5,196 nt of DNA from Dehalococcoidia bacterium (GTDB lineage: Bacteria > Chloroflexota > Dehalococcoidia > SZUA-161), in the NCBI GenBank assembly GCA_004376205.1, contig SOKG01000204.1, positions 1 through 5,196 of the forward strand, given 5' to 3'. The notes beneath the pieces were generated by a model. The model saw only the letters and a list, made by a program, of their open reading frames with translations, did no database searches and was not told the DNA's origin. Below, piece after piece: positions 4,808 through 5,196 of this stretch; positions within the stretch are counted from its first letter, which is position 1; each line of letters opens with the position of its first letter. The position numbers and the translations under genes are program-made.

Positions 4808-5196
4808 GTGAATTCGATTGTCTGCGTGAAGGAGATTCCCGATCCCGAAACCCCTGCTTCTGCTTTCAGCATCGATCCTGTGGCGATGCGGGCTATTCCC
4901 GCCAAGGACACACCCCCGGTGATCAGCCCCTTCGACGAGCAAGCGGTTGAAGCCGCTCTTCTGCTAAAGGATGCTCACGGGGGCAAAGTGACGGTGCTTA
5001 GCATGGGGGCACCATCGGCAGAGAAGGTGTTGAAGCACACATTGTCAATGGGCGCAGACGAGGCGTTCTTGCTCAATGACAGTTCGTTCGATGACTCAGA
5101 TAGCGCGTCCACTGCCTATGCCTTGGCTCAAGCGATAACGAAGGTGGGGGAATTCGACCTCATTTTCTGTGGCAGGCAAGCGGGGGACTTTGATGC
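4808..5196 (+). CDS. etfB: Electron transfer flavoprotein beta subunit, 3' end beyond the window
   Basis: The frame starts at GTG 4808 behind a strong ribosome site and is open at the right edge after 129 codons, about half of a normal EtfB (around 250-280 residues). Family features are the N-terminal beta strand SIVCVKEIPDPE, the PFDEQAVEAALLLK helix at 41-54, the GGKVTVLSMG strand at 58-67, the AEKVLKHTLSMGADEAFLL region at 71-89, and FDLIFCGRQAGDFD at the end. With EtfA, EtfB forms a cytoplasmic FAD-containing heterodimer that accepts electrons from acyl-CoA or related dehydrogenases and passes them to a quinone oxidoreductase or other partner; EtfB also binds AMP or a second flavin. The nucleotide loop that usually reads A-I/S-D-G-D is A-G-D-F-D here, a variant. 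etfA is expected just downstream but cannot be seen. The gene diverges from the cvpA pair and has its own predicted promoter. Confidence 0.93.
   Translation, partial: MNSIVCVKEIPDPETPASAFSIDPVAMRAIPAKDTPPVISPFDEQAVEAALLLKDAHGGKVTVLSMGAPSAEKVLKHTLSMGADEAFLLNDSSFDDSDSASTAYALAQAITKVGEFDLIFCGRQAGDFD

Noticed and set aside
4720..4942. Two minus-strand frames opposite the etfB start
   Set aside because: They overlap the well-supported etfB promoter, ribosome site and coding start, and their products resemble nothing known.

Overview
The window looks like chromosomal DNA from an uncultured bacterium. The gene types fit Chloroflexota (Dehalococcoidia-like): a secreted gluzincin with a proline-rich tail, an endonuclease V with the VDGQG variant, an RF2 gene with the classical frameshift, and a CvpA/EtfB neighbourhood. 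This placement is an impression from protein style, not a search, and is tentative. There is no sign of phage, insertion sequence, CRISPR or RNA gene, and base composition is even apart from one G-tract at the left edge.

Layout. Positions 1-3114 (minus strand) hold a compact operon, transcribed right to left: nfi (endonuclease V, 2288-3004), prfB (release factor 2, 1160-2258, read through a programmed +1 frameshift) and a secreted HEXXH metallopeptidase of the MA type (start at 1160, running off the left edge). Its own promoter is predicted at 3081-3109. Positions 3115-4527 (minus strand) hold two tandem CvpA-family membrane protein genes, each with its own predicted promoter. They are paralogs with an identical C-terminal tail signature. 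The upstream one carries an internal 75-residue duplication that adds two membrane segments. Positions 4528-4807 are a divergent regulatory region with back-to-back promoters, a 10-bp hairpin and a cluster of AGTCC/GGACT words. From 4808 to the right edge (plus strand) runs the first part of an electron transfer flavoprotein beta subunit gene (etfB).

How the genes relate. nfi (repair of deaminated DNA), prfB (termination at UGA/UAA) and the peptidase appear co-transcribed, and prfB and the peptidase are also translationally coupled by a TGATG overlap. No shared biochemical role is evident. The CvpA pair probably arose by tandem duplication. etfB starts a separate, divergent unit in which etfA would be expected next. 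I see no strong case for a wholly new system. The most unusual items are the internally duplicated CvpA protein, the structured divergent region and the G-quadruplex-like polyproline tract.
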